Shown: positions 37,701 to 48,337 of the stretch, in pieces | How positions within the stretch are numbered: position 1 is the first letter of the stretch | Layout: every line of letters starts with the position of its first letter | NCBI GenBank assembly: GCA_034509735.1 | Contig: JACGWO010000005.1 | Location: 14,001,264 to 14,065,263, forward strand | Length of the DNA stretch: 64,000 nucleotides | DNA from: Sesamum alatum | Lineage: Eukaryota; Streptophyta; Magnoliopsida; Lamiales; Pedaliaceae | Direction of reading: 5' to 3' | Program-made: the position numbers and the translations under genes | The notes under the pieces: model-generated | The model's input: only the letters and a program-made list of their open reading frames with translations | Told to the model about the DNA's origin: nothing | Database searches by the model: none

Positions 37701-38682
37701 CGGCAATGTAACTCAACCCCCTAAAGCATTAACATGTTGACATTTGGCAACAAGAACAGAAACATACACATATACTATTTAAAAAAAGAACTAATTAAAA
37801 GTAGTCCCCAAGTTGGCTCTATTTGTTTTTAAAAATAGAGGACCTGTAATTTGATAGTGATGCCTCTTTCTCTCTCCAAGTCCATATTATCAAGAAACTG
37901 CGCCTTCATTTCTCTGCTCTCCACTGTGCCAGTCATCTGCAGCAGTTTGTCTGCCAGCGTTGATTTTCCATGATCAATATGTGCTATAATGCTGAAATTC
38001 CTTATATTCGACGATGGCACCTACAATTTCAATACAAATATTCATTCACCCAAAAGACCAACAAATCCTCACAGTACATATAGCCAACAAACAGTACACC
38101 ATCAAAAGAATTTAAAAGAACTCTCCCTTAATCCATGGAGAAACTGTGTTTGGAATGTTCACATGTGTGATTTCTGAAAACGGAGAATTATGTAAATTGC
38201 AGCACCACTACAATCCAACCATTGTTTTCTTTCACTTTTTTTTGTTCAAATAAGGAAGTTCAACTCAGGACATGAAAATTCAGTCAACTGGGAACTGGGA
38301 AGTAGCTAATAGCATTAATGACGCAGCGCAACGAAATGAGAGGGGAAAAAAAAAAGAAGAAGAAGAAGGTCGGCGAGCGGCGACCTTCAAGAGGCGGTCT
38401 TTGCCCGCACGAGCGACGAATTCAAGGTCGGTATCCGAAGGCGCGCTCTTGGGCTGAACACCAGCACCAGCAGCTTGACAGCAGACCCTCAAACCACGAC
38501 GCCGCTTCTGGTGCAATCCGAGTTCACTAGTAGATAGGTAATTTCTACGATGGAATTGAAGTTCGACCTCGTTTTAAACCTAGAGAACCGGGACGAGTGA
38601 AGTTAGCAGCAGTAAGGAGGCGGTTAGGAGTATTTGAGGATAAAACCAAATTAAGGCGGCAGAGGTCCGCGGCTCCCGCCAT
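22619..38682 (-). CDS. cpLEPA: Chloroplast translation factor LepA/EF4 (GUF1 homolog), 22 exons
   Basis: A plastid translational GTPase that remodels the ribosome during elongation (back-translocation). Exons in transcript order: 38682-38385, 38020-37844, 37000-36914, 36379-36323, 36085-36020, 34011-33949, 33640-33596, 33420-33320, 32504-32408, 31418-31347, 30943-30789, 30709-30652, 27176-27096, 27017-26931, 26520-26449, 26357-26223, 26115-26042, 25402-25315, 24800-24723, 23308-23233, 23004-22964, 22714-22619 (TGA). All introns are GT-AG. Visible motifs are G1 AHIDHGKS (exon 2), RERGITIK switch I (exon 2), [11 protein letters not shown] (exon 3), NKIDLPGA (exon 6), [14 protein letters not shown] (exon 13), the LepA-specific [16 protein letters not shown] (exons 17-18) and a basic C-terminal domain ending KLEKEVL. 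Exons 2-22 give 602 codons including the stop. With exon 1 the total is 2104 nt, one base more than a multiple of three; about 700 residues fits the family. The ATG at 38682 has a purine at -3 and opens a Ser/Arg/Asn-rich transit-peptide-like sequence. The 5' flank is occupied by nested transposons. Confidence 0.95.
24092..24599. mobile_element. hAT-like MITE in a cpLEPA intron
   Basis: Left end TAGGGATGACAATGG, right end complement TAGGGATGGCAGTG: inverted termini of a type common in plant hAT miniature elements. Subterminal GC-rich stretches (GGGTTAGACCC, GGGCCCCGGACC, CCGGCCGG) enclose a very AT-rich core. No open frame. I could not find a convincing 8-bp target duplication (flanks TGAATAAA and GATATGAT), so the insertion is old or the borders are slightly off. 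It lies between exons 19 and 20. Confidence 0.7.
27933..28905. mobile_element. Fold-back (Mutator-like) element with 10-bp target duplication in intron 12
   Basis: Both ends read GGCTTATTTATTTAATTAAT inward and match over roughly 90 bases, down to a shared GGTAAAAGTCGAACT motif. The 10-bp sequence GTGAAATATT flanks both ends exactly (27923-27932 and 28906-28915). A target duplication of 9-11 bp and long inverted arms point to a non-autonomous Mutator-like element. The interior has no coding frame; near its right arm it holds a C-tract and a long (CT)n array. Confidence 0.85.
28674..28764 (+). repeat. (CT)n microsatellite, about 45 units
   Basis: Uninterrupted CT dinucleotides for about 91 bases, preceded by a 13-base C run near 28632-28644. 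It lies inside the fold-back element, in an intron of cpLEPA. The apparent open frames across it (Leu/Ser or Arg/Glu repeats) are artefacts. Confidence 0.98.
29403..30280. repeat. Degenerate minisatellite, period about 113 bp, in intron 12
   Basis: The phrase ACCTTATAAG starts near 29403, 29517, 30053 and 30166, followed each time by related text (GAAGAACTCAAGTACCTTC, ATATCCTTTTT, AAGTTGTTCATAG, GTGCTCTC.CTGGGTTTAC). Spacing is 113-114 bp within each pair. The pairs themselves look like copies of a larger unit of about 650 bp. Confidence 0.75.
29520..29888. repeat. 184-bp near-perfect tandem duplication in intron 12
   Basis: 29521-29699 recurs at 29705-29883 with a single difference that I noticed (AATCTATTAC versus AACCTATTAC). 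It is a recent duplication superimposed on the older minisatellite. Confidence 0.93.
31877..32240. repeat. 181-bp tandem duplication in intron 9
   Basis: Two adjacent copies beginning GCATCCCA.AGTAGCTCTTG at 31877 and 32058, both ending near TTTCGGTG, with scattered substitutions and small indels. No coding content. Confidence 0.9.
32744..33225. repeat. 238-bp tandem duplication in intron 8
   Basis: Two diverged adjacent copies start ACAAGTCTT at 32744 and 32982 and continue through CATGAAAGCA, AAATAGGA, GCAATCTC and CCAAATGAAAGC. Divergence is clearly higher than in the 184-bp duplication, so it is older. Confidence 0.85.
38385..38682 (-). pseudogene. cpLEPA: cpLEPA exon 1 (transit peptide) with apparent +1 frameshift
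   Basis: From the ATG at 38682 the frame encodes 45 residues typical of a plastid transit peptide (few acids, many Ser, Thr, Asn, Arg) and then meets TAG at 38547-38545. A second frame is open from about 38570 to the donor at 38384 and encodes [12 protein letters not shown]...[10 protein letters not shown], which joins exon 2 in phase. That frame has no ATG of its own. The two frames differ by one extra base somewhere in about 38545-38580, and no plausible intron repairs it. Only exon 1 is affected, so I list it as broken here; a sequencing or assembly error is a real alternative. Confidence 0.75.
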
Positions 38683-38824
38683 TTACGTGCGGCGGAGGAG
38701 CTTCCCGGAGTGCGTAAGCGTCTGCGGATGAATCAACTGCTGCCAATCTTGGAGCAACAGTTTCTTCGTTTTTCAGCCACAAGAAATGAAAAGATGACAA
38801 GGGGCAACGGCTATAATCTCCCTA
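38683..38824 (-). promoter_or_regulatory. Remaining cpLEPA 5' flank between ATG and transposon
   Basis: Only 142 bp of original upstream DNA remain before the LTR begins at 38825. The stretch contains GC-rich sequence typical of a 5' UTR. I see no convincing TATA box in it. Confidence 0.6.
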
Positions 38825-39091
38825 TGTTATAAACTTAGTCTTTCACTCCTAAAAAAAACAAGAACAACTGTTATCTCAAATCACTTTCTTATTTCGCCGA
38901 AAGTTTATTTACAAATAAATTATATGGTGGTATTATAGGTCACCAAAATATTACTATAAATTAAAAATATTAAATAAATATAATTACAAATATAATGGGG
39001 GACTACAAAAGGTTAGAGATTTTATGGGGAAAATACCAAGGGATGTGTACATTCATACATAATAATATGTATTTACAATATATTTACAATA
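38825..39091 (-). repeat. 3' LTR of family B copia (gene-proximal)
   Basis: Begins TGTTATAAACTTAG on the plus strand and ends ...TTTACAATA, matching the split right LTR at 43935-43999 plus 55653-55886. Just inside lies the complement of a GGGGGAG polypurine tract (39092-39098). A TATA-like TATAATA on the minus strand is at 38931-38937. The flank CCCTA at 38820-38824 matches CCCTC after the other LTR in four of five bases, consistent with an aged 5-bp target duplication. Confidence 0.88.
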
Positions 39092-39129
39092 CTCCCCCTT
39101 GAATGCACACATCTTATTATATACATCCT

Positions 39130-42100
39130 GCCTCGTTAAAAATCTTGTCTGGAAAAACCCAATGGGACAAAACCAAGGCTAAAGAAAAGAGTACAGTTGT
39201 ATAATTTCCTTCTCAATTCAGGCAGATATCTTTCAAACGTCGCATGCCAATATTATGTACGAGCTGCTTGAACACTTTTGTTGGTAATGACTTCGTAAAT
39301 AAATCCACTAAGTTCTGACTTGACGGAATCTGTTTAACATCAACTTTGCCTTCCACTTGAAGCTCATGAGTGGAGAAAAATTTTGGTGATATGTGTTTGG
39401 TTCTGTCACCTTTAATATATCCTTCCTTGATTTAGGCAATACAAGCTGCATTATCTTCATATATTACTATGTGACTTTTCTCAATTGATTCTAGTCCACA
39501 TGATTCACGAACATAATGTATCAATGACCTAAGCCATGCACATTCACGCTCAGCCTCATATAGTGCAATTAACTCTGCATGATTTAACGAGGTGGCTACC
39601 AAAGTTTGTTTAGTTGAACGCCATGAAATAGCAGTTCCACCATACATGAATAAATATCCAAATTGAGATATGGCTTTATGTGGATCAGATAAATATCCCG
39701 CATCTGAATAACCAACTAAATTGGTTGCTTTGGCATCATTATGTCGTTCAAAATATAGTCCCGTATCACTTATTCCAGGCAAGTAGCGCAGAATGTTTTT
39801 GACACCATTCCAGTGTCTCTTTGTTGGTGTTGAACTATATCTTGCTAGTAGATTAATTGAAAAAGCTATATCTGGTCGGGTATTATTAGCAAGATACATC
39901 AATGCACCAATTGCATTGAGATATGGTACTTCTGGACCCAAAATCTCATCATTATAAGCTCGAGGATGGAAAGGACCCTTTTTAACATCAAGTGATCGAA
40001 CTACCATAGGTGTACTTAATGGATGAGCGTTGTTCATATGAAAATGCTTAAAGACCTTTTCTATATAGTTTGATTGATGAACGAAAATTCCACCCTTAGT
40101 ATGTTCGAACAGCAGGCCGAGACAATACTTTATAGTACCCAAATCTTTCATCTCAAACTCACTTTCTAAGTAATCAGTTGCATGTCGAATCTCTTCAGGA
40201 GATCCAGTGATATTCAAATCATCAACATACACATGATTACAAATCCCGACTTTGTCCTCTTTATGAATAAACAGGACTTATTTGATTATTACAAAACTAT
40301 TTATTTATTAAATACTCACTAAGGCGATTGTACCACATACGTCCTGATTATTTAAGTCCATACAAGGACCTTTTCAATTTGATGGAGTACATATGACGGG
40401 GTTTTTGACTTCAATGCTTCAGACATTTTCGATCCTTTTGGAATGCTCATGTATATATTTATATCCAATGACCCATACAGATATGCAGTGACCACATCCA
40501 TGAGCTACATTTGCAGTTGTTCAATTACTGCTAAACTGACTAGAAACCTAAGTGTGGTTGCATCCACTACAGGTGAATACGTTTCAGTATAATCAATTCC
40601 TGTCTTTTGAGTAAAGCCTTGCGCCACGAGTCTAGCTTTATACCGTATAACTTCATTTCGTTCATTTCATTTTTGTAAAAACACCCACTTATAGCCAACT
40701 GGTTTGACACCTTTTGGTGTTGGAGTTATAGGTCCAAATATTTCTCGCTTATTTAGCGATTCAAGCTCAACTTGTATTGCCTCCTTCCAACTTTTCCAAT
40801 CATTTCGGTGTATACATTCCTCGATAGTTTGAGGAACATTTTCAGCTGGAATATGTGATTTTGCGACCCTTTTGGTATCTGTAAACGCATCTGGTAGCCT
40901 ATTCGCAACACTTTGCAAATGTATGATCCGTTGAACTTCAAGTTCAGTGCCATTCGTCCTCAAATCCATAACAGACATATATGTTACATCCCACGCAATA
41001 TCTTTCTTTATAATCCCCTTATCTTCTCACCCTAAAGCCAGGAATATTGTCTCATTAAAATGACAATCTAAGTACCTAGCAGTAAATTGATCACCGATCA
41101 TTGGTTCAAGGTACTTAATAATTGATAGAGACTCAAACCCAACATAAATTCTCAGTCTCCTTGAATTTGTTCAAGAAACATGAGGGATTCTAAATTCACT
41201 TTTGTCATAGACGACTTTGTAATTAATTTCCCAAGAGAACAAGTCACATATGTAAAATCACTTTTAGTAAGGAACTTCAGGTCCTTTAGTGGGTGTCCAT
41301 GTGAATTTTCAATGATTCTCTGTGTCATTGTTTTTACCTAGATGACCAAGTCTATCATGCCACAACGCAAAAATACTTTGATTGACTAACTTTAGGTTAG
41401 TGATATTGTGTGCTTCAATGAATCTTATCACTGTGCCATATAAATCAGGTGTATATGTTCTCATTCTTTCTGAGATTTGCTTCTGGCCTGTCTTAAATGA
41501 TGTAAGGCATAAATATTCGATGCCATCCTTATTCATGGTTTCAATATGAAAACTATTTTGTCGAATATCCTTGAAACTCAATAGGTTCTTTTGTGATTTA
41601 CTAGAATATAAGGCATCATTTATATGCAATCTTGTTCCTTCAGGTAACAAGATAGTAGCTCTTCCGGAACCTTCAATAAGATTACTAACACCTGAAATAG
41701 TACTCACACTGGTTTTTGTCATTAACAAGTTTGAGAAAAAATTCTTGTTTCTTAGAATCATATGCGTAGTGGCACTATCAACAAGACAACGCTCCTTGTC
41801 ATTATTTGAAATGGCTTGATCCATTCTATATAAGGCAAATAAACATAGAATAAGTAAAGGAAAATTTTCATTCATAAAACATAAAAGCATTACAATGATG
41901 AAAAGAAATACCAAAACATACTAAAATAAATATTAATGAATAATAAAAATATGCCAATAACACATGCATATCTAATCAATAATCATGTTGAAATCCTCGC
42001 GAGCTTCTTCCAAACTTTGGAGGAAGCTCAGGGAGATCTTTGTCATCATTTTCAATGAACTGAAAAAAATTAGATGCATCTATGTGGGTATTATCTGAGA

Positions 42101-43046
42101 TTCTTGCCTCACCAAAATTAATCTCAACTTCTTTACCCTTCGCTTTCAGAGAGGCCTGATACGGTTTAACGAGATGTTGTGCTGTACGATAGGTACAAGA
42201 TCAATATCCAGACATTCCACATCTATGACAAATATCTCCGTTTATGGTTTTCTCTTGTTGATTCATTACCTTGTTTACATTGTTCTTTTGAATGCTGGTA
42301 TTAATCCATATATTACCATAACCATGACCATTACCATGACCATGACTGCCACGACCACGACCACGTCCATAAGATGGCCGCGTGGTGAGCCATGGTGTCG
42401 ACCACGCCCCTTTCTCGAAGAAGTAGCATTTGCTTCAGGAAATGCAGCTGAATTTTCAGGGAGTGGTTTGGAACCAGTGGATCGTGTCTGATGTTATTCA
42501 ACAAAAGTTGATTATTTTCTTCTGCAACAAGTAGGCATGAGATCAACTCTGAGTAGGTTTTGAACCCACGTTCCCTGTACTGCTGCTGGAGTATAGATTA
42601 GATGCATAAAAGGTAGAAAATGTTTTTTCTAACATTTTTTCATCTGACGCATATTCTCCACATAATCTAAGTTTTGATACAATCCGAAACATCTCAGAAT
42701 TGTATTCGGCGAGTGTCTTGAAATTTTGCAATCTCAATTATATCCACTCATATCTTGAATGTGGTAGTATTAAAATCTTTTAATGGTCAAATCAATCCTT
42801 TAAACTCTTTCAGAGTTCAAAAGGACTTTTAACTATCAGATATTAAGACTTGAGGCTCTCGTGGAGATGATGACGAAGCAAAATCATTGCTTTAGCACAG
42901 TCTTGCTCGGAAGCATTAGTATTTTCTTTTATTGTTTCTCCCAAGTTATTACTCGCCAAATGCAGTTCGGCGTCAAGGACCCATGATAGATAGTTTATTC
43001 CAAAAACGTCAAGAGCAATGAAATCCAATGTCGTGAGATTGGCCAT
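39130..43046 (-). pseudogene. Family B copia gag-pol remnant, integrase core deleted
   Basis: Pieces in order on the minus strand: gag N-terminus starting MANLTTLDFIALD at 43046; gag middle (42737-42543) with a frame change; protease with the degenerate site LVDSATTH near 41787, then a GAG-pre-integrase segment with the LWHDRLGH motif (to 41309); the pre-RT linker (40978-40667); RT with YVDD (near 40230) and RNase H (to 39432), where TAA interrupts the frame; the RNase H tail continues to about 39200. Between about 41300 and 40980 there is too little space for an integrase catalytic core, and none is seen. The protease has SAT where DSG or DTG is usual. Not functional. Confidence 0.88.
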
Positions 43047-43934
43047 TTAACTACAATAAGTTAATATGCACTTTAGCAAAATATTCAACATATACATGTA
43101 AGTGGAATCAAATGAATTATACATACATATGAACTAAAAGTGACATAAAAGTTATTAACAATTAAGAAAAATAAGTTGCCATGTAATTAAATTGGATAAT
43201 TTATGATATGCATACATGGTATTAACTATATTAAAAATTAAGTTTGATTTAAATATTATGTTGTTACAAATAGCAATGAAATAGAATACATGTCAAATTT
43301 GTTTTGTCAACAATTATATTTTATTTGATATAATAAACAAAATATTTAAAATCATGTATATAGGCATATGAATGATATCTATGCTGGTGAAGTAAATTAC
43401 TCAAAAATTACCTCAAGTTAACCAAAAAGAATGGAATCACAAGATATATATACCATGATATTAAAGAATCGAATACTTTAAATAAATAAATGAAGAAGCT
43501 TCGAGCTTCTTAAATCAAACCATTATCTCAAATCACTTCAGGTGACAAATCAATAGTTATATTTTAATCATCGCTTCAGGGATGATAATGCAAATAATTG
43601 GTATCGAATATTTCACCTATTTCTAGAGGTAATTTACTCATTACTTGCTTTGGGAAGCAATGAGACTTTATAATACACATCCACTTCAGGGGATGAAATT
43701 AAGATTTATATGTCTACTTCTGGAGGCAGTATCAATTATAATAAATTCATTATTTTATACGTCCACTTCAGGGGACAATAAAATGTATAGAATATGATTA
43801 TTCATATCTCATTATTGAATATGCAAGAATAAAAGTAACTATGATATTGTAGAAGTAACATATAATGTATAAGAATTATACATATAGAAAATTGATATTT
43901 TACCTTGATCGAGCGTAACATCGTGCTGATAACG

Positions 43935-43999
43935 TGTTACAAACTTAGAAATTTTTTAAGTTTATTGGCCTTTCACTCCTAAATATATATGAGAAAAAC
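43935..43999 (-). repeat. 5' LTR of family B copia, inner part
   Basis: TGTTACAAACTTAG... through CCTTTCACTCCTAAATA, matching the start of the left LTR (with an extra 20-30 bp near 43950-43970). It ends in AGAAAAAC (43992-43999), the 8-bp target duplication of the hAT element. Confidence 0.88.
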
Positions 44000-44264
44000 T
44001 AGGGGTGGCAGACGAGTTGAGCCGGCTCGCGAGCTTCGCAAGTCGGCTCGAGTTTGAGCTCGACTCGAGCTTGAGTTTTTCGAGCTCTAGTCGATCCAGC
44101 TCGAGCTTGAGCTCCAGTCGAGCTCGAGCTCGAGCTCAATTGTCTCTGTTTGTTAGGCTCGCGAGTGGCTCGCGAGCTTTTCCCTTTTTTTTTTTTAATT
44201 ATATATATATATTTAGAATTTTTATATGTTTAATTTGATATTCAATACTTTATAAATTTCATAC

Positions 44265-46491
44265 TTTTGGAATAGGTGACCAGAAAGCCAATAGGTTTGG
44301 CAATTTGTAACCTATCCGACAACTTGATGTAATTGTAATATTATTATGTGATGAATAAAGTGAGTATTCGTCACTATTGGTACCTTCTTTGTTGCGCTCA
44401 TCTTACATTTGTTAAAATGGTGTTTAACTTATATCGCAACAAAGCCCACAGACCATGGATAACAACTCGTGCAGTTGGGCCACGCATTGAATGGTGGTCA
44501 TGAAACCAACTGATTAAGAGTTGGGTCTGAAACGTTCCAAGTCGAGGACCTCGAGACAGGGCATCGAGAGTCCTATTGAGACTTGCATCAAAGAGTCGTG
44601 TTCATTGGATGAGTGCCGTGTTTCATCGGCGACAGGCGTGGGACGCCTACACGGTCTTGATGGGTTGGTTGACTGGGGTCGAGCCGACTGGACTGACTCG
44701 CGGGGATCATCATATGGAAGCCTTGGAGGCTTGGTCGGTATGATTGGATTCCCCGGTTCCGATAGTACGGGAGTAATCCTCAGACTTGAGGAATCATGGC
44801 AGTCACGTGCACAGGACGGCTGTATCTTGGATCTGGCGAGAGGTGATCATTCTGTAAGATGATCATTATAAGCCTTGTCCAGTGCAGTCGGAATGTGTAG
44901 CGAGGACGGTGGATTCCAAGAAGAGGATCCGTCCCCTGTCAGTATGTGACAGAGGTATCTCCTATGCACTCGGAGACACGTACATGCTGTTTGAAGCTGT
45001 GGCCACAGTGGTTGGTCGAACAGGGAATGGTTTCCTGTGTCGATGCAATGAAGCATACGTAGTCTCGAGTATTAAGCATAGATGCCTAGTCAAGGATGGG
45101 AACCGACCCAATTCCATACCCTAGACTAAGGACGGGAGACGGTAGACGGAAGGATCGTACCCGTACGGAATCGGCGCCTAAATGTTCACGCCAATTCACC
45201 TAGTCTCTAGTGCCATGGACCGTTGCTAGACGGCCACCCATGGTAACGGGCCCTTGTGGGACACGGGCCCAAGTCTAGCTGAGGGTGAACCTAAAGGGTC
45301 ACACACAAATCACCGAGGAGGTTGAGAGATCGACTTGGAGTCAATCTCGAAGGATAAAATAAGTAATTGGATTACTTAAGGGAAAGTCCATTGGATGGAC
45401 GGGCCGATATTGTATCGGGCTTTCATTTAATCAGTAAATTGGATTTTTGATTAAATATGGAAAGTTGAGATGTTGAGACGTTGGATCTTTTAATTGGATT
45501 AAAAGATCAACGGGAATAATTTAAGTGGACATTAAATTGGATTTAATATTGGGTTCGTCGTAATTGGATTACGATAAAACCCGGTCCGTTAAATTATACC
45601 CGAGAGGAGAAATAATTCCTAATTTGGAATAGGAAGAAGTTGGACTTCTTCCCTTAATTAAACATAGCCGACATGCTCCCTTGGAGGAAGCAAAATCAGC
45701 CATGTTGCATGCTAGGTGGTATGTTGACTTGTCTCTTTTGGAAAGAGACAAATCAACTCCAATCAAGCTCTTCCCTTTTGGTATGATTTGATCATACCAT
45801 AAATTTTGGTAGGCTTGATTGAAGAATTGATGGTGATTGATTGGAATGAATCTAGACATCCTTGGATGAACCTAGACACATTCCAATAATAACATTAATT
45901 ATGTATATATATTAGAATATACAACACCTAGCATAAGTGATTCATTATTCATCTTTTTCTAGGAAAAAGAGAAGAAAAAAAAAACCTCTCCTCTCTCCCA
46001 ATTTTCATGCTCCCTCCCTCTCTTACACTTGTGTTCTTCACTTGATTTTGAATCAAGAAGAAGAACAAAGTAAGTTTAAGAGAACACTAATTCATAGTGT
46101 TCTTCTCTTAAACCGATTCCTTCCTAAACCCGTTCTTTTCTAGCAAGAAGAACGTGTGTTTCTTCCGGTGTGGTGTGGATCACCTTTGGAGAATCCATAC
46201 GTTTGGATTTCGTGAGCATTCCGGAGAAGGAACAACGCTAGTAGCCGGGAGCATACGCTAAACAATCAAAGGTAACGGTTTATTACGCTTTGATTGATTT
46301 CATTTATATATCTATGCCCTATGTGTTTAAATATATGTTTTAATATTTACACATCCTACATCGAACGCCCGGTTGAGCACCCAAGGGTACACCCCTTGGG
46401 ATTCGCGTATTTTGAATTTTATTTAAATTTACGCAATTTCTCGCTTTTCTCGCTTCCGCTCGCGCTCCCGGGCGGATCCGCTTGTCCTTCA
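44265..46491 (+). repeat. 5' LTR of family A copia
   Basis: Ends ...GATCCGCTTGTCCTTCA. The expected initial TG is TT here. A TATA-rich stretch (TATATATATTAG) lies near 45903-45915 and could be the promoter. Many ATTGGATT/CCAATT short motifs occur between 45360 and 45580. Confidence 0.95.
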
Positions 46492-46493
46492 AG

Positions 46494-46505
46494 TGGTATC
46501 AGAGC
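46494..46505 (+). promoter_or_regulatory. Primer-binding site (initiator tRNA-Met)
   Basis: TGGTATCAGAGC two bases after the LTR is complementary to the 3' end of plant initiator methionine tRNA, the standard primer for Ty1/copia reverse transcription. Confidence 0.95.
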
Positions 46506-48337
46506 CCGGTTCGATGTAAGGGGCATAGATCTATGTGTTTTGGCATGATCTACTTGCTTTTAAATGGCTTTATTGGCATGTTAGATTACATAAATATGTG
46601 AATAATATGATGATTCAATTGTTTGGATTTAATGGACTTTTGGCATGCTTAATTTTGTTAGATTGGATCTAAAATTGCATGCTTATTTTCAGAATAATAT
46701 TAATTTTATTGTGCTGAAACAGTTTTAAAAAAAAAAAAAAAAAATTTAGTCGGGCCGGCAGTGGCCGCGCGCGCCATGCGCGCGGACGCTGTGCACAGGC
46801 GCGCGCGCGCGCTGTGCGCAGCCGGCCGCTGCTGGCCGAGAGGTAGCGCGCGCGCGCGCAGGCAGCAAGCCTGCGCGCCCTGTGCGCGTGGGCGGTCGGC
46901 CAGCACAACGGCTGGGCCGTTTTGTGCCGTTTTTCGACTTTTTCCGGAAAATTCGATTTTCTGTATTTTCTGCACAATATTCTGAAAATATATTAATTTT
47001 GCATTTTTGATTTTGGGATAATTGGATTATTCCTTGAATTAAATTTGCTTAATTAATTTGGGATTAATACATGCATTGGATGCATTGTGTAAAATGTCCA
47101 TTAAATTTAAAATTTGAATTTTGCATATTATTTATATATTTATGCTTTTGTGATGTTGGACATCACTTGGATATTTGGAATATCCATTGGTTATTTATGC
47201 ATGATTATTTGGAATAATTATGTTATGTGAGTTGATGGAATCAACATGGGATGATCACAAAGCCCTAGACCTTGTGTATGGATGAATGAATGTTTATTTA
47301 TTTTCTGTTGGGTGGGGCCTGCGTGCCTCTTGTTCTTGGGACTATCATCTCCTGTATTTTCAGCCTCATGATGTTAAGGCTTGTTTTCTTTATTACCGAT
47401 GTATTACTTTCAGTTGTAATGAGAGTAGATAGGATTGGTGAGGTTTCAATTTTTAACAAGCAATTGGAGTCGGAGACCTCAAGGAGGAGCATCAAGGCAT
47501 GAAACAAGAAGCACTTCAAGGCCCATTGGAATGACAATGGGTTTATTATTATTGTAATAATTTAGGACCACCCTAGACAGACCATAGACTCACTGCGGGC
47601 TCAGTGGGTCGCATAGGTTGGGCTTGTGATCATCCTAACAGGGGTATGCTATGTTTTCTGCATGCGGCGTATTTATTTATCTTTGAATATTGGATATTTA
47701 TGCATGCTAAAACACCATAATGTGATGAGGTCTCGGTCATACACAAACTCTCATTTGGTTGGACCAAATTAAATATTAGGCCCAGAACGGACTTGGATCA
47801 AAATGGTATTTTGGTCTGTCCGAGCCTTCCATCCACAGCAATGTGGTGAGGAAGCTACCACTACCCAAGTGTGGTCTCACGAGTCGTGGCACACTTGGAC
47901 TAGGGGAAAGCTGCACTATTGTTGTGAACAAAAAGACTGCGCTCGCTGTTTCCCTGTCTCACGAGTCGTGGGGGGCGACAGTTTGAGGCATGATTTGGTT
48001 GATGGGTCGGGCCAACACTGAGTAACATGGTTCGCTTGGAGTCCTCGGAACCATGCGAATAGGTGAGGCAAAATATCTTGGGAATCTCATTGGATGAGAA
48101 TGATATTGGATATCTCCTACGAGGTCTTCTTCATGTGAATCGTAAAAGCGGGGCATGGAGATTACGCTTGTGGATCCCAAGCCCACTAGGAAATGGTTTC
48201 CCGAAACTCCGCTTGAGAGTGGCGGATTTTCGTATAAATAGTGGGAGGGTTAAAGACTAAAAGACCAAGTCTTCAACTTGAACAATAATATTACCATCAT
48301 CTGCTAATTTCTGCTTTACACTTTCATTAATGTAGAT
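46506..48337 (+). other. Long noncoding leader of family A copia with GC-rich island
   Basis: About 1.8 kb between the primer site and the gag ATG. It has a 19-base A run (46726-46744) directly followed by a very GC-rich stretch (46745-46925) with alternating GCGCGCGC tracts near 46799-46811 and 46848-46858. Short Arg/Ala-rich frames across it on both strands look compositional. Downstream, the motif TCTCACGAGTCGTGG occurs twice (47875 and 47958). Packaging or dimerisation signals would be expected in this region but I cannot identify them. Confidence 0.7.

Noticed and set aside
38341..38530. Plus-strand frames opposite cpLEPA exon 1
   Set aside because: Shadows of the minus-strand coding exon; they show no family resemblance.
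41309..42100. Family B copia as a functional element
   Set aside because: Integrase core is absent, protease site is altered and pol has many stops; the LTRs are clearly diverged.
44005..44238. Ser-rich frame starting MADELSRL
   Set aside because: It is the GAGCTCGAG subterminal repeat of the hAT element read in frame, followed by poly-T.
46669..46985. Arg/Ala-rich frames on both strands
   Set aside because: They arise from the GCGC-rich island of the copia leader; both strands and several frames are open only because stops are rare in that composition.
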